Below, piece by piece: positions 35,771 through 44,220 of a stretch of 46,513 bases of DNA. The stretch lies in assembly GCA_021773135.1 (NCBI GenBank), contig JAJFKP010000062.1, positions 1 through 46,513 on the forward strand. Direction: 5' to 3'. Below the pieces are notes generated by a model, which was not told the DNA's origin, searched no databases, and saw nothing but the letters and a program-made list of their open reading frames with translations. The translations under genes and the position numbers were made by a program. This stretch comes from Woeseiaceae bacterium (GTDB lineage: Bacteria > Pseudomonadota > Gammaproteobacteria > Steroidobacterales > Woeseiaceae). Position 1 is the stretch's first letter, and every line of letters begins with the position of its first letter.

Positions 35771-37357
35771 ATGACTAAAACACTTTCAATTGACGTCATT
35801 GGCGAACATTTGCCGGACTATGATTCTATCCTTACACCGCCCGCTCTGGAATTTGTTGCCGCGCTAGCGCACGAGTTTGGCGGCCGCGTGGATGACCTAT
35901 TGCAGCAGCGAATAAAACGCCAGGAGGCAATCGATGCCGGCGCACGGCCGGATTTCCTGGGTGACACGCGGACCATTCGCGACGGCGCATGGCAGGTTTG
36001 TTCCATCCCACCGGATCTGCAGGACCGGCGCGTAGAGATTACCGGGCCAACAGACCGCAAGATGATTATCAATGCGCTGAATTCCGGTGCGCGTGTTTTT
36101 ATGGCCGACTGCGAGGATTCGCTGACGCCAAACTGGGACAACGTGATGCGAGGCCAGATTAACCTGCGTGATGCAGTCGCCGGAACCATAGAACTTGATG
36201 CCAATGGCAAGCACTACGCTCTGAATGACGACACTGCCACACTCGTCGTGCGCCCGCGCGGCTGGCATCTCTATGAAAAACATGTGCAATGCGACGGCGA
36301 AGCGGTGCCGGGAGCGTTGGTTGATTTCGGCCTGTTCCTGTATCACAACGCTGCCGCGTTAGCCGGGCGCGGCACTGGCCCGTATTTTTACCTCCCGAAA
36401 CTGGAGTCTCACCAGGAGGCACGCCTGTGGGCCGACGTCTTCCGCTTTGCCGAAAATTTTGGCCTTGTGAAAGCAGGGAGCATAAAGGTCACCGTTTTAA
36501 TAGAGACGATACTCGCGGCATTTGAAATCGATGAGATCCTGTACGAACTGCGGGAATATATCGTCGGGATGAATTGCGGACGATGGGACTACATTTTCAG
36601 TTTCATCAAGAAGTTTAGACGCTTCCCGGAGTTTGTCCTGCCTGATCGTGCGGAAGTAACGATGACCAGCCATTTTCTGCGCGCCTATTCACGGCTGGTC
36701 ATCAAGACCTGTCACCGACGCGGAGCCCTGGCCATCGGCGGGATGGCAGCGCAGATCCCCATAAAAGGCGACCCGGATGCCAATGCAGAGGCGATGGCGA
36801 AAGTCCGGGCAGACAAGGAGCGCGAAGTCGACGATGGGCATGATGGTACCTGGGTAGCGCATCCGGGCTTAGTGCACCTGGCCGAGGAGATTTTTGACAA
36901 CCACATGGCGGGCCTTAACCAGGTTCACAGACAACGCGACGACGTGCAGGTTAGTGCGGCCGATTTGCTGCAGGTGCCGAAAGGCAAGATCACAGAAGCT
37001 GGCCTGCGGGACAATATCAGCGTCGCGGTGCAATACCTGGCTGCATGGCTGGGCGGTAACGGCTGTGTGCCGATAAATCACCTGATGGAGGACGCCGCAA
37101 CGGCGGAGATTGCCCGGGCACAGATCTGGCAATGGGTGCATCACCCGACCGGAATACTCGACGAAGGTCGAAACGTCACCTACGAACTGTTTCAAGGGCT
37201 CTTGCGAGAAGAAATGGAAAAAATTCGCACAGCTGTTGGAGCCGAGCAGTTTGCGGCAGGTCATTACCGTCGCGCGGCCAGCCTGCTTGACGAAATAACG
37301 GCTGCCGACGACTTCGCTGAGTTCCTGACCTTGATCGCGTACCGGGATATTCCATAG
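35771..37357 (+). CDS. aceB: Malate synthase A
   Basis: Glyoxylate-shunt enzyme that condenses acetyl-CoA and glyoxylate to malate. At 528 aa it matches the isoform A family (E. coli AceB 533). The early motif [16 protein letters not shown], the [11 protein letters not shown] segment and the signature [17 protein letters not shown] are intact. Isocitrate lyase is not in the window; icd, the branch-point competitor, follows after 79 bases on the same strand. The upstream region has a 10-bp direct repeat that could be regulatory. Confidence 0.96.
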   Translation: MTKTLSIDVIGEHLPDYDSILTPPALEFVAALAHEFGGRVDDLLQQRIKRQEAIDAGARPDFLGDTRTIRDGAWQVCSIPPDLQDRRVEITGPTDRKMIINALNSGARVFMADCEDSLTPNWDNVMRGQINLRDAVAGTIELDANGKHYALNDDTATLVVRPRGWHLYEKHVQCDGEAVPGALVDFGLFLYHNAAALAGRGTGPYFYLPKLESHQEARLWADVFRFAENFGLVKAGSIKVTVLIETILAAFEIDEILYELREYIVGMNCGRWDYIFSFIKKFRRFPEFVLPDRAEVTMTSHFLRAYSRLVIKTCHRRGALAIGGMAAQIPIKGDPDANAEAMAKVRADKEREVDDGHDGTWVAHPGLVHLAEEIFDNHMAGLNQVHRQRDDVQVSAADLLQVPKGKITEAGLRDNISVAVQYLAAWLGGNGCVPINHLMEDAATAEIARAQIWQWVHHPTGILDEGRNVTYELFQGLLREEMEKIRTAVGAEQFAAGHYRRAASLLDEITAADDFAEFLTLIAYRDIP

Positions 37358-37436
37358 GTTTCACTTTGCAGCTGATGTGCATTGCCGCCGTCATCGGTAC
37401 AATGCACGCCATTTTGTGGCCATAACGGAACTATCC

Positions 37437-38777
37437 ATGCACTACGATCATATCCAGGTACCGGCAGAGGGCGAGGTCATTACCATTAACGGTGACCATT
37501 CCATCAATGTTCCGGAGCAACCCATCATTCCCTTCGTCGAGGGAGACGGAATCGGTATTGACGTAACGCCGGTAATGCAGGCGGTCGTCAATGCGGCGGT
37601 GGAGCGGGCCTATAAGGGCTCTCGGAAGATTCAGTGGATGGAAATATTCGCTGGCGGGAAAGCGACCGGGATCTACGGAGAAAACGAGTTCCTGCCTGAA
37701 GAAACGCTGCATGCGCTGCGTCAATATGTCGTGTCCATCAAAGGTCCATTGATGACGCCGACTGGCGGCGGAATAAGATCGCTGAATGTCGCCATCCGTC
37801 AAACACTAGATTTGTATGCGTGCGTTAGGCCAATTCGGTATTTCCCTGGCGTGATTACCCCAATGAAGGAATCGAATCTCGTCGATATGACGGTATTCAG
37901 GGAAAACACGGAAGATATATATGCGGGCATCGAGTACCCGGCCGGGTCGCTGGAAGTCCAGAAACTGATCAAATACCTGCAGGACGAATTACACGTCCGG
38001 GAAATACGATTTCCTGCCAGTTCCGGAATTGGCATCAAGCCGGTATCCCGCGAGGGTTCACAGCGCCTGGTGCGCAAAGCGATTCAGTATTGCATCGATC
38101 GCGATGCTGGATCGGTGACCTTGGTTCATAAAGGGAACATCATGAAGTTTACGGAGGGCGCTTTCTGTCAATGGGGGTACGCCCTGGCCAAAGAAGAGTT
38201 TGGCGCCACCGAAAAAGACGGGGGACCGTGGGTCAGTTTTGAAAACCCGGCAACCGGTCGCGAGATTATTGTGAAAGACGTGATAGCTGATAATTTCCTG
38301 CAGCAGATTCTCATGCGACCGGAAGAATACGATGTAATTGCGACGTTGAATCTCAATGGCGATTACATTTCGGACGCACTGGCGGCGCAGGTCGGTGGCA
38401 TTGGCATTGCGCCTGGCGGCAATATCGGCGAAGGCGTAGCGGTATTTGAGGCGACCCATGGCACGGCACCGGGTTTTGCCGGAAAAGACCGGGTTAATCC
38501 CGGGTCGCTAATTCTCTCAGCGGAAATGATGCTGCGTTACATGGACTGGACGGAGGCGGCTGATTATATCGTCAAGGGCGTAGCCAATACGATTGCGAAC
38601 AAGGAGTTGACCTTTGATCTTGCACGATTGCGTGCCGCTATTCAGCAACCGATCAGGAAAAGCCGGCCGCATGGTAAAAGCGACGTCGAACAAGAGATGA
38701 ATAAATTGATTCCAGGTGCAACGCTGGTTGGAACTACTGGATTCGGCGAAGCTGTGATCCGGCATATGGATGACTAG
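37437..38777 (+). CDS. icd: Isocitrate dehydrogenase, NADP-dependent
   Basis: TCA enzyme that oxidises isocitrate to 2-oxoglutarate. The [13 protein letters not shown] start, the Ser of [13 protein letters not shown] (the site phosphorylated by AceK in E. coli), the [13 protein letters not shown] segment and [20 protein letters not shown] are intact. I chose the ATG at 37437 (446 aa), where homology begins; E. coli Icd is 416 aa. The excess is mostly a near-C-terminal insertion of about 25 residues (around [20 protein letters not shown]) before the conserved FGEAVI end. The stop overlaps the next gene by eight bases. Confidence 0.94.
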   Translation: MHYDHIQVPAEGEVITINGDHSINVPEQPIIPFVEGDGIGIDVTPVMQAVVNAAVERAYKGSRKIQWMEIFAGGKATGIYGENEFLPEETLHALRQYVVSIKGPLMTPTGGGIRSLNVAIRQTLDLYACVRPIRYFPGVITPMKESNLVDMTVFRENTEDIYAGIEYPAGSLEVQKLIKYLQDELHVREIRFPASSGIGIKPVSREGSQRLVRKAIQYCIDRDAGSVTLVHKGNIMKFTEGAFCQWGYALAKEEFGATEKDGGPWVSFENPATGREIIVKDVIADNFLQQILMRPEEYDVIATLNLNGDYISDALAAQVGGIGIAPGGNIGEGVAVFEATHGTAPGFAGKDRVNPGSLILSAEMMLRYMDWTEAADYIVKGVANTIANKELTFDLARLRAAIQQPIRKSRPHGKSDVEQEMNKLIPGATLVGTTGFGEAVIRHMDD

Positions 38778-39414
38778 CGAGGCATTTACGTTCGACCCGG
38801 ACTGCCGGCAGTGCCCGCGACTGGCGCAGTTTCTCGACGATGTGCGAGTGAAGCACCCCGACTACTACTGTCGACCGGTGCCGCCATTCGGTGATCCGGA
38901 AGCGCAGCTGTTGGTGGTTGGTCTTGCGCCTGGTATGCATGGAGCCAATGCGACAGGACGGCCTTTTACCGGTGATCATGCGGGAATACTGCTCTATCAA
39001 ATGCTGTACGAATTCGGCTTCGCGACCCATCCTGAATCCGTTGCTGCCGATGATCAGCTCAGGCTGACCGGCTGCCGTATCACCAACGCCGTCAAGTGTT
39101 TGCCGCCGGATAACAAACCAATAGGCGCGGAGATCAATACCTGCAATCAGTTCCTCGCAAGCGAGCTTGCCGGCTTGCCGCCGCGTTCGGTGGTTTTTGC
39201 GCTTGGCGGCATTGCGCACCGCGCCGTGGTCAGGTCGGTCGGGGGTCGACAGGCCGCGTACAAGTTTGGCCATGCAGCCGAGCACGAGATCAGTGACCAT
39301 TTTACAATGTTGGATTCGTATCACTGCAGTCGCTACAACACCAATACCCGGCGGCTGACGACTGAGATGTTCCGTGCTGTTTTCGCCCGCGCACGGGAAT
39401 TACTGCCTGTATGA
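38770..39414 (+). CDS. Uracil-DNA glycosylase, family 4/5 type (Fe-S)
   Basis: A 214-residue DNA repair enzyme. Motif A is [19 protein letters not shown] and motif B is [14 protein letters not shown], the pattern of family 5 UDG (UdgB), which lacks the usual Asp/Asn in motif A. Iron-sulfur ligands are likely the Cys pair in CRQCPRL and the KC...TC pair (Cys-x14-Cys). Members remove uracil, and in family 5 also hypoxanthine and other damaged bases. The ATG overlaps the end of icd by eight bases, and uvrC follows after about 22 bases. Confidence 0.88.
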   Translation: MTSEAFTFDPDCRQCPRLAQFLDDVRVKHPDYYCRPVPPFGDPEAQLLVVGLAPGMHGANATGRPFTGDHAGILLYQMLYEFGFATHPESVAADDQLRLTGCRITNAVKCLPPDNKPIGAEINTCNQFLASELAGLPPRSVVFALGGIAHRAVVRSVGGRQAAYKFGHAAEHEISDHFTMLDSYHCSRYNTNTRRLTTEMFRAVFARARELLPV

Positions 39415-39436
39415 ACGGGCTGCGAAATTCGTAGCG

Positions 39437-41299
39437 ATGACCAAGACCGACACGCCAGACGTACCCGACAATCCAGCGGCATTTGAGCCGAAAGTATTCC
39501 TGCGGAGCCTTACTCACCGTCCGGGCTGTTATCGCATGCTCAATGCGCAGGGCAAGACAATATATGTTGGTAAAGCTGGCGACCTGCGCAAGCGCGTTTC
39601 AAGTTATTTTCAGCGAACGCCGAGCGATGCCAAGACCGCCGCCATGATGGAAGTGGTCGCTGATGTCGAAGTGACGGTAACAAATACCGAGACCGAAGCG
39701 CTCATTCTTGAATACAACCTTATCAAGGAGCACAAGCCGCGTTTCAATGTCATCCTTCGCGACGACAAGAGCTATCCATACCTGTACGTTTCCACTGAGC
39801 ATGCGTTTCCCCGGTTGCGGTTCCACCGCGGACCCAGAAAAGGGAAGGGGCGCTACTTCGGTCCGTATCCCAGTACGCGGGCCGTCAGGAAGACACTGAA
39901 CGAGTTGCAGAAACTGTTTCTCATTCGTCAGTGTCCGGATAGCTTTTTCAGAAACCGGACAAGGCCCTGTCTGCAGTACCAGATAAAACGCTGCACAGCC
40001 CCTTGTGTGGACTATATCGATGCAGAGTCCTATCGCGCCGATATCGATGCTGCAATGGGTTTTCTTGAAGGCAAAAACCGCACGGTCATCAACACCCTGG
40101 TTAGTCGTATGGAAGATGCTTCAGCCACGCAGGACTACGAACAGGCTGCCAGGTTCCGCGATCAAATCAGCCGACTCAAAAAGGTCGAAGCCGAACAGAT
40201 TGTGTCGCGTACCAACGTCGGAGATCTCGATGTCGTCGGCGTTGCCGCATTGCCGGGTACCTACTGCGTTACGATGTTGTTTATTCGCAGTGGCAAGATG
40301 CTGGGCAGTCGCAACTTTTTTCCGAAGGTATCTGGTGCTGCAACAGAACAGCAGGTGTTGAGTGGCTTCCTGCCGCAGTACTATCTGACGAAGACCGCAC
40401 CTGCGGAAATCATAGTTGATGCACGAATTGAGGATAAAGATTTGCTTGAAGCTGGATTCACGGAGCGTTCCGGCCATAAGGTTTCAATCAAACACAGTGT
40501 AAGGGGCGACAGGCATCGATGGTTGCAATTGGCCCGGACCAATGCGGACCAGGGTGTCAAACTGCACGTCGCGAGCAATGCGACGCTACGAAAACAGTTC
40601 GACAGCCTGGGAGACCTGCTGCAGTTGGAAGCGCCGCCAGCACGTCTCGAATGTTTTGATGTGAGTCATACCTCGGGGGAAGCGACGGTGGCGTCCTGTG
40701 TTGTGTTTAACCAGGCAGGTCCGCTCAAAAGCGACTACCGCCGCTTTAACCTCACGCCGGCAAGTGGCGGCGATGACTATGCGGCAATGGGCGAGGCGTT
40801 ACGACGTCGCTATGCGCGCATCAAGAAGGGTGAGGTGCCGATGCCGGATGTTCTGTTCGTCGACGGCGGCAAAGGGCAGCTGGCCGAGGCGCTGACCGTG
40901 CTGGATGAGCTGGAACTGGATTGGTTGCAGGTTGTGGCCGTTTCCAAGGGCAGGTCCCGCAAGCCGGGAATGGAACAGCTGTTCTTGGCAGGTCAGGGTA
41001 CGGCCACTATACTGCCCTCAGATTCACCCGCGCTGCATCTCATTCAACAGATTAGAGACGAGGCCCATCGCTTTGCGATTACCGGCCATCGGCAACGGCG
41101 CGCGAAAGCCAGAAAGACGTCGCGATTGGAAGAGATTCCAGGACTCGGACCGAAGCGCCGCCGAGAGCTTTTGAAGCAATTTGGTGGGCTGCAGGGGGTG
41201 CGTGGCGCCGGAGTCGATGATCTTGTAAAGGTCAGGGGTATCAGTCGCGCAATGGCAGAAAACATATATGACAACCTGCACCTGGAAGGTGGTTCCTGA
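39437..41299 (+). CDS. uvrC: UvrABC excinuclease subunit C
   Basis: Makes both incisions in nucleotide excision repair. The N-terminal GIY-YIG-type domain reads PGCYRMLNAQGKTIYVGKAG (29-48), and KHKPRFN-like text (EHKPRFNVILRDDKSYPYL) follows. The UVR motif is in TQDYEQAARFRDQI, the RNase H-like domain includes ECFDVSHTSGE and VDGGKGQL, and the C-terminal helix-hairpin-helix pair is IPGLGPKRRRELL and VRGISRAMAENIY. I chose the ATG at 39437 (620 aa; E. coli 610). It is followed by pgsA and tRNA-Gly, as in E. coli. Confidence 0.96.
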   Translation: MTKTDTPDVPDNPAAFEPKVFLRSLTHRPGCYRMLNAQGKTIYVGKAGDLRKRVSSYFQRTPSDAKTAAMMEVVADVEVTVTNTETEALILEYNLIKEHKPRFNVILRDDKSYPYLYVSTEHAFPRLRFHRGPRKGKGRYFGPYPSTRAVRKTLNELQKLFLIRQCPDSFFRNRTRPCLQYQIKRCTAPCVDYIDAESYRADIDAAMGFLEGKNRTVINTLVSRMEDASATQDYEQAARFRDQISRLKKVEAEQIVSRTNVGDLDVVGVAALPGTYCVTMLFIRSGKMLGSRNFFPKVSGAATEQQVLSGFLPQYYLTKTAPAEIIVDARIEDKDLLEAGFTERSGHKVSIKHSVRGDRHRWLQLARTNADQGVKLHVASNATLRKQFDSLGDLLQLEAPPARLECFDVSHTSGEATVASCVVFNQAGPLKSDYRRFNLTPASGGDDYAAMGEALRRRYARIKKGEVPMPDVLFVDGGKGQLAEALTVLDELELDWLQVVAVSKGRSRKPGMEQLFLAGQGTATILPSDSPALHLIQQIRDEAHRFAITGHRQRRAKARKTSRLEEIPGLGPKRRRELLKQFGGLQGVRGAGVDDLVKVRGISRAMAENIYDNLHLEGGS

Positions 41300-41315
41300 A
41301 TACGGTTGAGCGGCA

Positions 41316-41891
41316 TTGAAAGCAAATATTCCGAATATCCTGACGTGGATTCGTATCGCCGCAATCCCGTTGGTCGTTTGGTGTTTTTTTAGCGATATTC
41401 GCTATGAAAACAGCAACTTTGCCCGACCTTTGGCGGGTATCCTGTTTGGCTTGGCAGCCATCACCGACCTGCTCGACGGGTACATCGCCCGGCGCATGGG
41501 TCAAACGTCGAGATTTGGGGAGTTTCTGGACCCGGTTGCGGACAAGTTGATGGTGGCAACGTCGTTGGTGTTGCTGGTCCACACGGATCCACGGATTTCG
41601 GTTGCGATTGTCGGCGCTGTCATTATCGGGCGCGAAATTACCGTGTCCGCACTGCGGGAATGGATGGCCGGCATTGGCGCACGTGCCGATGTTGCGGTTG
41701 GCTCCGCGGGCAAGATCAAGACCACGCTGCAAATGTTTGGTATTGCATTTATGGTCTATGAGCGGCCGTTGTTCGGAATCGCAATTTACCTGCTCGGCTA
41801 TTACCTGCTGCTGGCAGCTGCCGTAATGACATTGTGGTCGATGTTTGTGTATCTGCGAGCTGCCTGGCCGACGTTAATGAAGAATGCCTGA
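41316..41891 (+). CDS. pgsA: CDP-diacylglycerol-glycerol-3-phosphate 3-phosphatidyltransferase
   Basis: Integral membrane enzyme that makes phosphatidylglycerophosphate, the committed step to phosphatidylglycerol and cardiolipin. The CDP-alcohol phosphotransferase motif is spread over DLLDGYIARRMGQTSRFG and EFLDPVADK. Four to five membrane segments are evident, and the N-terminus (KANIPNILTWIRI) is typical. Length is 191 aa (E. coli 182). The start codon is TTG with GAGCGG just upstream. Its position directly after uvrC is conserved. Confidence 0.95.
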   Translation: MKANIPNILTWIRIAAIPLVVWCFFSDIRYENSNFARPLAGILFGLAAITDLLDGYIARRMGQTSRFGEFLDPVADKLMVATSLVLLVHTDPRISVAIVGAVIIGREITVSALREWMAGIGARADVAVGSAGKIKTTLQMFGIAFMVYERPLFGIAIYLLGYYLLLAAAVMTLWSMFVYLRAAWPTLMKNA

Positions 41892-41924
41892 TAGCATGAA
41901 TTTACTGCATTATTACGGATGTCC

Positions 41925-41952
41925 TTGACAGTTTGCGGAGAGCGGCTAAAAT
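41925..41952 (+). promoter_or_regulatory. sigma70 promoter for tRNA-Gly
   Basis: TTGACA (41925-41930), a 16-bp spacer and TAAAAT (41947-41952) form a near-consensus promoter. Transcription would start near 41959, about 25 bases before the tRNA. The GC-rich sequence after the -10 (CTCGGCCC) resembles the discriminator of stringently controlled stable-RNA promoters. Confidence 0.75.
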
Positions 41953-41983
41953 CTCGGCCCACCCTTTAAAATGGGTGCAGTAC

Positions 41984-42058
41984 GCGGGTGTAGCTCAGCG
42001 GTAGAGCACTTCGTTGCCAACGAAGATGTCGTGAGTTCAATCCTCATCACCCGCTCCA
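41984..42058 (+). tRNA. glyW: tRNA-Gly (GCC anticodon)
   Basis: The acceptor strands GCGGGTG and CACCCGC pair fully, followed by T and an encoded CCA (42056-42058). The D-arm region TAGCTCAGCGGTAGAGC, an anticodon arm CTTCGTTGCCAACGAAG with GCC anticodon, and the T-loop TTCAATC are all present. Total 75 bases. It follows uvrC-pgsA as glyW does in E. coli. Confidence 0.97.
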
Positions 42059-42066
42059 ATAACGAG

Positions 42067-42094
42067 AGGCCGTCCAACTGGACGGCCTTTTTTT
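42067..42094 (+). terminator. Rho-independent terminator after tRNA-Gly
   Basis: AGGCCGTCC (42067-42075) pairs perfectly with GGACGGCCT (42080-42088) around a four-base loop, followed by a run of seven T. It begins nine bases after the tRNA, so the tRNA-Gly transcript appears to end here and does not read through to the other two tRNAs. Confidence 0.9.
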
Positions 42095-42130
42095 ATTGCT
42101 GGCCTTTGGCGGCAGACAGCGGCATCGTCG

Positions 42131-42175
42131 GGCCTGGAAATCTTGCGTCCGCGCGTACCCGAAATTTTCAGGGCC
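42131..42175. other. Imperfect inverted repeat downstream of the tRNA-Gly terminator
   Basis: GGCCTGGAAAT (42131-42141) is nearly complementary to ATTTTCAGGGCC (42164-42175), with one mismatch and one wobble across about 11 pairs. The loop is about 22 bases. It has no T-run. It lies in the 170-base gap before the VOC gene and has no evident function. Confidence 0.3.
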
Positions 42176-42229
42176 ACTGGGCGATATCGTCAGAAATTTC
42201 GACCAATAATGAAGACTGGAGGCTGTTTC

Positions 42230-42649
42230 TTGAAACAATCGATTGCCCATATTGCCCTGGTGGTAAAGGACTATGACGAGGCGATAGCTTTCTACACGCA
42301 GAAGCTGCGTTTTGAACTGATTCAGGATATTTACCAGGCGGGACAGGATAAACGTTGGGTCATCGTTGCGCCGCCAAATTCGGCAGGTACTACGCTGCTT
42401 TTGGCACGCGCGTCGAATTCGGTACAGGAGAATCATATTGGCAATCAGGCCGGTGGCCGGGTATTTCTTTTTCTGAGTACGGACGATTTTTGGCGGGACT
42501 ATGAGCAGATGCGCGCAGCTGACATCAAATTTGTACGGCAGCCCAAGGAAGCCGAGTACGGGACGGTGGCAGTCTTTGAGGATCTGTATGGGAACCTGTG
42601 GGACCTCGTGGAATTCTCAAAAGCCGCTGCGGACCAACCGGGCCAGTGA
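42230..42649 (+). CDS. VOC-fold protein (glyoxalase/bleomycin resistance type)
   Basis: A 139-residue vicinal-oxygen-chelate protein with two beta-alpha-beta-beta-beta halves: SIAHIALVVKDYDEAIAFY at the N-terminus and VAVFEDLYGNLWDLVEF at the C-terminus, with His and Glu at metal-ligand positions. The TTG at 42230 is preceded by GGAGG (42218-42222) at seven bases, the clearest ribosome site in this region; an ATG at 42209 is less likely. It could be a dioxygenase, isomerase or resistance protein; the substrate is unknown. It lies inside the split tRNA cluster. Confidence 0.82.
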   Translation: MKQSIAHIALVVKDYDEAIAFYTQKLRFELIQDIYQAGQDKRWVIVAPPNSAGTTLLLARASNSVQENHIGNQAGGRVFLFLSTDDFWRDYEQMRAADIKFVRQPKEAEYGTVAVFEDLYGNLWDLVEFSKAAADQPGQ

Positions 42650-42743
42650 TAGCTAACGGCTATGGTGAGTGAGTAGTAATACGATTCATCGGCTCCTACG
42701 GCCACGGGTCACAATTCGGACTGGCGGCGTTATTTCCAACGAT

Positions 42744-42772
42744 TTGAACGATTTATAAGGTCTTTACATAAT
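42744..42772 (+). promoter_or_regulatory. Likely sigma70 promoter of the FHA-protein gene
   Basis: TTGAAC (42744-42749), a 17-bp spacer and CATAAT (42767-42772) lie in an AT-rich stretch about 90 bases before the ATG at 42864. Spacing is ideal and the hexamers match consensus at four and five of six positions. Confidence 0.5.
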
Positions 42773-42863
42773 CTGCAAGCTCCCCTAAACTCGGTTAGTC
42801 AGACATAACATTAACAAGAGCCTTTAGCATTCTGTTCATAAAAGGCCAATCGAGGTAGCGTCC

Positions 42864-44174
42864 ATGCATCACCAGCAGCCACATTCGACGGCAGCGTCGT
42901 TTTTGGAGGAGCTTGAGCCGGCAGAACCGTTCCACACTTTCCGTTCACGGCGAGCCCATGACGAACTAATGAGCGCGTTTACGGAAGGATTGCCAATGGC
43001 GATCGTAAACAGCGGCTGGTCGTACGGTTCAAATCAGCTAATAAAGTCATTCCTCGACGAGGTGGGCGACAACATTTTCCTCGTGCACATCACGGAATCG
43101 TGTGAGAACGACATTGATTGCATGCGTGAGCTTGTACGGCCAATTGGCGTCGATCCGGCTAAGCTTGATGTTGCGGACCTGGAAAAAGTGCTGGTCAGGT
43201 TCCTGGCGTTTCAGGAGAAGAGGCATCGACGCACCGTCATCATTCTCGAAGAAACGAAGGCCAACCGGGAATGGATTCGGCAAAGGGCCAAAAATCTGAT
43301 CGATCTTGAATCGAGAGAACATTTTGGCATGTTGGTGATACTTGCGCGACGCGCGAGATACAACGAGCTGCCTGATTTCCCGCTGCTTGATAACCTGAGT
43401 GCCGATGTCGGTGAATTTATTTCACTGACCCCTTTTACCTCCGGTGACACGCGGAAGTTTATTCGTTGGCGCATCGACGCCGACGATTCAGCTGATATCA
43501 GCAGAATCTTTGATTTCCAGGCCATTACGCTGATTCATGAGCTGGCCGAGGGCATGCCGGACGCCATTGATGCGCTTTGCTGTGCGTCGTTGGAACTGGC
43601 TGATAGCGAGGATACTGCGCCGGTATCAACGAGCGTGGTCATGCGCGTCAGTGAAGAACTCGGCATACAGCAATCTGGGGTCCGGTCGCATGTCGCACCA
43701 GCGGAGCCACTGGCAATGATACCGACCCTGAAAGTGCGCGAGGCACCACGCATCATTGTGCGCTACCAGGGCCGTAAAGTGCGTGAACTGAAGATTGATA
43801 AGCCGCGCATATCGATCGGCCGCGGGGTCGACAATGATTTGTGTATCAATAGCCCGTTTGTCAGCCGCCAGCACGCAGCGATCATTCGTGATGGGCCGGA
43901 AACGGCGATTATTGATCTCGACAGTCAAAACGGGACATCCGTGAATGGCGAAAGAATTCGGGCAAAAACGATGAGCGACCAGGATGAAATCAAGATTGGT
44001 CACCACCGCATCAAGTTCACGGATCCACGCGCGACGCCCAAGGTCTCACTGAATGGAGTGGCACGGAATCGACCTGTTCGGACCAGCTACCTGAAACCCG
44101 GATCGGGCGTGCTCACAAGTAGCAGAGTGAGTGCCGGCCTGCTGGCAGCCAGGAAGCCGCCAGAAACCGACTAG
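42864..44174 (+). CDS. ExeA-like pseudo-ATPase fused to a C-terminal FHA domain
   Basis: A 436-residue cytoplasmic protein with no signal or membrane segment. Residues about 20-245 follow the layout of ExeA/GspA-type AAA+ ATPases, but the key motifs have decayed. The Walker A position reads NSGWSYGSN (49-57) with no Lys, Walker B reads VIILEE (125-130), and the GxPR sensor-2 site reads GMPD (230-233). Residues about 298-387 form a convincing FHA domain: ISIGR (317-320), SRQHAAI (334-340), NGT (356-358) and NG (361-362), the phosphothreonine-binding residues. A basic, Ser/Gly-rich tail follows. The match to ExeA is by eye and needs a profile search. It has its own promoter-like sequence and no operon partner. 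Confidence 0.7.
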   Translation: MHHQQPHSTAASFLEELEPAEPFHTFRSRRAHDELMSAFTEGLPMAIVNSGWSYGSNQLIKSFLDEVGDNIFLVHITESCENDIDCMRELVRPIGVDPAKLDVADLEKVLVRFLAFQEKRHRRTVIILEETKANREWIRQRAKNLIDLESREHFGMLVILARRARYNELPDFPLLDNLSADVGEFISLTPFTSGDTRKFIRWRIDADDSADISRIFDFQAITLIHELAEGMPDAIDALCCASLELADSEDTAPVSTSVVMRVSEELGIQQSGVRSHVAPAEPLAMIPTLKVREAPRIIVRYQGRKVRELKIDKPRISIGRGVDNDLCINSPFVSRQHAAIIRDGPETAIIDLDSQNGTSVNGERIRAKTMSDQDEIKIGHHRIKFTDPRATPKVSLNGVARNRPVRTSYLKPGSGVLTSSRVSAGLLAARKPPETD

Positions 44175-44220
44175 CCCCTGAGCTGAAATTAGCACAGGCT
44201 GATCGGCGTAATCCGGGGTT

